A DNA stretch of 14,733 nt from Deltaproteobacteria bacterium UBA5329 (GTDB taxonomy: Bacteria > Desulfobacterota > Syntrophorhabdia > Syntrophorhabdales > Syntrophorhabdaceae): contig DHQV01000055.1 in NCBI GenBank assembly GCA_002408185.1, positions 6,367 to 21,099 of the forward strand. The letters are read 5' to 3'. Under the pieces are notes generated by a model. The model saw only the letters and a list, made by a program, of their open reading frames with translations, searched no databases and was not told the DNA's origin. The position numbers and the translations under genes were made by a program. Of this stretch, positions 12,462-14,733 are shown one piece after another. The first letter of the stretch is position 1, and every line of letters begins with the position of its first letter.

Positions 12462-13691
12462 ATGAGAACGAAAATAATGCACAGGGCAGTTGCATTCGTT
12501 CTGGCGGGAGGTGCCGGCGAACGGCTGCATCCTCTGACACGGGACAGGGCCAAGCCTGCCGTGGTTTTTGGAGGCAAATACCGCATCATAGACTTTACCT
12601 TGAGCAATTGTATCAATTCCGGGATCAGAAAGATCTTCGTGCTTCCTCAGTACAAATCTTACTCGCTTACGGAACATATCCGGGATGCATGGAGCATTTT
12701 AAATCCCGAACTCGGCGAATACGTATCGAGCCTTCCGCCGCAGATGAGGGTCAGCGATGAATGGTACAGGGGCACTGCCGACGCAGTGTACCAGAATCTT
12801 TATCATTTAAGGCAGGTCGACGCGGATACCGTGGTTATCCTGTCCGCCGACCACATTTATAAAATGAACTACAGTAATTTTATACGATACCACCAAGGCA
12901 AAAAAGCCGACGTGACAGTCTCCTCGATCGAGGTCGACCTTGCGGATGCATCGCGTTTCGGCGTCATCGAGGCCGGCCAGGATTGCCGGATCAACGGTTT
13001 TGAGGAAAAACCGGAAAATCCGCGGTCTCTGCCGGGAAGCCCCGATCGTGCGTTAATTTCAATGGGTGTCTACGTCTTCAATCGGGAAGTCCTTTTCGAC
13101 ATGCTTACGAAAGACGCAGCCCGGGAAGACTCGCTCCATGATTTTGCTCACGATGTGATCCCCTATATGTATCCCCGTCACAACGTTTTTATTTATAAAT
13201 TCGGTTCGGGGAGAGGCAGTGATGAAAATTACTGGAGAGATATCGGGACCATCGATGCGTATTGGAGGGCCAACATGGACCTGGCATCGGTAACGCCGGA
13301 ATTTAACCTTTATGATAATAATTGGCCGATACGCACGTATCAGGGCCAGTACCCCCCGGCAAAGACCATCTTCGCCGACGAAAAAACGGGGAGGTCAGGC
13401 AAGGCCCTCGATTCTATCATCTGCGGCGGAGTGATCATTAGCGGCGGTAAAGTGAGCTCTTCAGTCCTGTCACCGGGTGTCCGCGTAAACAGTTACGCCG
13501 AGGTTACCGAATCGATCCTCTTTCATAATGTCGTTATCGGGATGCACGCAAAGGTACGCAGAGCGATCATCGATAAAGGCGTCCGCGTACCTGACGGGAT
13601 GAAGATAGGCTATGATCTCGGGAAGGACAGGAAGCGATTTTACGTGACCGAAGAAGGGATAGTCGTCATCCCTAAGAGCGAAGTCCTTTAG
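12462..13691 (+). CDS. glgC: Glucose-1-phosphate adenylyltransferase (ADP-glucose pyrophosphorylase)
   Basis: GlgC makes ADP-glucose from glucose 1-phosphate and ATP, the controlling step of bacterial glycogen synthesis. The 409-residue protein has the nucleotidyltransferase start AFVLAGGAGERLHPLT with the downstream KPAVVFGGKYRIIDFTLSNCINSGI block, WYRGTADAV (112-120), the metal-binding LSADHIYKMNY, FEEKPENP around the glucose-1-phosphate lysine, and YWRDIGTIDAYWRANMDL. The C-terminal left-handed beta-helix shows hexapeptide-like repeats from about residue 310 (GGVIISGGKVSSSVLSPGVRVN). Length fits the homotetrameric bacterial enzyme. GAGG at 12454-12457 lies 4 bases before the ATG. No glgA, glgB or glgP is in the window, though other genes may lie outside. 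It may be transcribed with rsmI. Confidence 0.96.
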   Translation: MRTKIMHRAVAFVLAGGAGERLHPLTRDRAKPAVVFGGKYRIIDFTLSNCINSGIRKIFVLPQYKSYSLTEHIRDAWSILNPELGEYVSSLPPQMRVSDEWYRGTADAVYQNLYHLRQVDADTVVILSADHIYKMNYSNFIRYHQGKKADVTVSSIEVDLADASRFGVIEAGQDCRINGFEEKPENPRSLPGSPDRALISMGVYVFNREVLFDMLTKDAAREDSLHDFAHDVIPYMYPRHNVFIYKFGSGRGSDENYWRDIGTIDAYWRANMDLASVTPEFNLYDNNWPIRTYQGQYPPAKTIFADEKTGRSGKALDSIICGGVIISGGKVSSSVLSPGVRVNSYAEVTESILFHNVVIGMHAKVRRAIIDKGVRVPDGMKIGYDLGKDRKRFYVTEEGIVVIPKSEVL

Positions 13692-13716
13692 GCCTGTGGT
13701 CCCGCGGGCGCGGCGC

Positions 13717-14685
13717 TCACATTTCCCTTTTCAGCATATAATCCGCCAGCTCGAGCAATGCCGTTTTGTAGTGTGAGGCAGGGAACATATCGAGATATTT
13801 TTTCGCTTTATCGAGGTGCTTTTCGGTTGCATCCATTGCATACGCAATGCCGCCGTTCTTTTCTATTATTTTCCGGACGCGGTCAAAATCCCGCTGGGTT
13901 ATCTTTTGTTTGTCGAAGATCGATTCTATGTAGGCCCTGTCTTTTTCATTGGAGTTGTTCAGGATGTAAATGAGGGGAAGGGTGACCTTTCCCTCTTTAA
14001 GGTCCGTGCCGACACGTTTTCCTAGCACATGGTTGAATGATGTGTAGTCGAGCACATCATCCATAAGCTGAAAGGCAATGCCCAGATTATACCCGAAATT
14101 TCTCAATGCCTTTCTCTCACCCTGGGAACGTTCGCCGAGAATAGCGCCAATTTCGCACGCGGCCCCGAAAAGGACAGCGGTCTTGTTTCCGATGATCTCG
14201 TAATAGTCCTTTTCCGTTGTCCCGACATCGGCCGTCTTGACTATTTCCAGGATCTCCCCCTCGGACAGGGCCGTCGTCACCTGCGAGATCGTTTTGAGTA
14301 TTTCGTTATTGCCGTCCCGGGACATAAGCTCGAAGGAGCGTGAGTAAAGGAAATCACCCACGAGAACGCTCGGTTCATTGCCCCATACGGTATTCACCGT
14401 TGAAAGCCCCCGACGGGTCTTGGCGTTATCCACAACATCGTCGTGAAGAAGTGTGGCGGTATGGATGAATTCTATTATGGCGGCATAGGCAACATGTTTT
14501 TTCCCCTTGTACCCGCACAATTTGGAGCACAGCATGACGAGGACGGGCCGGACCCTTTTGCCTCCCGATTTAATGATATACGTGACTATATCCTTGATGT
14601 AATTGACGCGGGTGCTCATTAATTCGTCGATCGATGATTCGAGCTTATCAAGGTCCTTTTGAATGATCTTCGTGAATCCCGACAT
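13717..14685 (-). CDS. ispB: Long-chain trans-polyprenyl diphosphate synthase (IspB-like)
   Basis: This enzyme adds isopentenyl diphosphate units to an allylic primer to make the side chain of menaquinone or ubiquinone. The 322-residue protein has the GGKRVRP block (41-47), the first Asp-rich motif LLHDDVVD (D82, D83, D86) followed by RRG (91-93), the GDFLYS segment (110-115), and the second Asp-rich motif LMDDVLDY (D209, D210, D213). The fifth residue before the first motif is alanine, which leaves the elongation tunnel open and favours long products (octaprenyl or similar), not FPP or GGPP. TGGGGA lies 8-10 bases before the ATG. The gene converges with glgC, leaving 25 bases between stops with no clear terminator. 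The 48 bases to the window end hold nothing I can identify. Exact chain length is inferred. Confidence 0.92.
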   Translation of the reverse strand: MSGFTKIIQKDLDKLESSIDELMSTRVNYIKDIVTYIIKSGGKRVRPVLVMLCSKLCGYKGKKHVAYAAIIEFIHTATLLHDDVVDNAKTRRGLSTVNTVWGNEPSVLVGDFLYSRSFELMSRDGNNEILKTISQVTTALSEGEILEIVKTADVGTTEKDYYEIIGNKTAVLFGAACEIGAILGERSQGERKALRNFGYNLGIAFQLMDDVLDYTSFNHVLGKRVGTDLKEGKVTLPLIYILNNSNEKDRAYIESIFDKQKITQRDFDRVRKIIEKNGGIAYAMDATEKHLDKAKKYLDMFPASHYKTALLELADYMLKREM

Positions 14686-14733
14686 AATCAGTCCCCAAAT
14701 GAATAATATTTTTTGACCGCGTCCGGAAAATAA

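Overview
The window looks like ordinary, densely packed chromosome from a Gram-negative anaerobe with roughly 50% GC. Two lipoproteins (one of them Pal), a periplasmic lytic transglycosylase and an IspB-type prenyl synthase point to a Gram-negative cell. Flavin-dependent ThyX, a radical-SAM lysine 2,3-aminomutase and several cysteine-rich proteins fit an anaerobic life. A syntrophic deltaproteobacterium-like lineage (for example the Syntrophorhabdus/Syntrophobacterota group) is my best guess, but it rests on the general look of the proteins and is not proven. I see no phage, transposon, CRISPR array, tRNA or rRNA.

Layout. 1-659 (minus): N-terminal part of a Kef/CPA2-type cation:proton antiporter cut by the window edge. 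772-1125: a short MoaE-like protein. 1167-1295: a 42-codon ORF that may be a gene remnant. 1302-2946: a probable operon with its own promoter, holding a two-helix membrane protein with a zinc-ribbon-like tail, thyX, and a QueF homologue without the catalytic cysteine. 3013-4428 (minus): a 14-helix-type MFS exporter. 4534-5583: a TPR protein with a CxxCxxCC-type metal-binding domain. 5572-5964 (minus): an IscU/NifU-like scaffold lacking its first cluster cysteine. 6153-7415: hisS. 7544-8467: a PfkB-family sugar-phosphate kinase. 8545-9338: a small Pro/Ala/Glu/Lys lipoprotein and pal, each followed by a terminator-like hairpin. 9253-10464: kamA, whose 5' end overlaps pal and spans the second hairpin. 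10482-11656 (minus): a lytic transglycosylase gene coupled to pgsA. 11722-12405: rsmI. 12462-13691: glgC. 13717-14685 (minus): polyprenyl diphosphate synthase.

The genes do not form one pathway. They are housekeeping functions: tRNA charging, rRNA methylation, dTMP synthesis, phospholipid and prenyl chain synthesis, envelope integrity, and glycogen precursor and sugar-phosphate metabolism. Among them sit several divergent paralogues that keep a recognisable fold but have lost or changed catalytic residues: the MoaE-like, QueF-like, IscU-like and RsmI-like proteins. The most promising unknown is the Cys-less QueF-like protein in an operon with thyX and an uncharacterised membrane/zinc-ribbon protein. 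Other signals worth a look are the kamA/pal overlap through a terminator hairpin, promoters that seem to place transcription starts at or next to start codons, and an A9/T9 palindrome before the PfkB-family gene.
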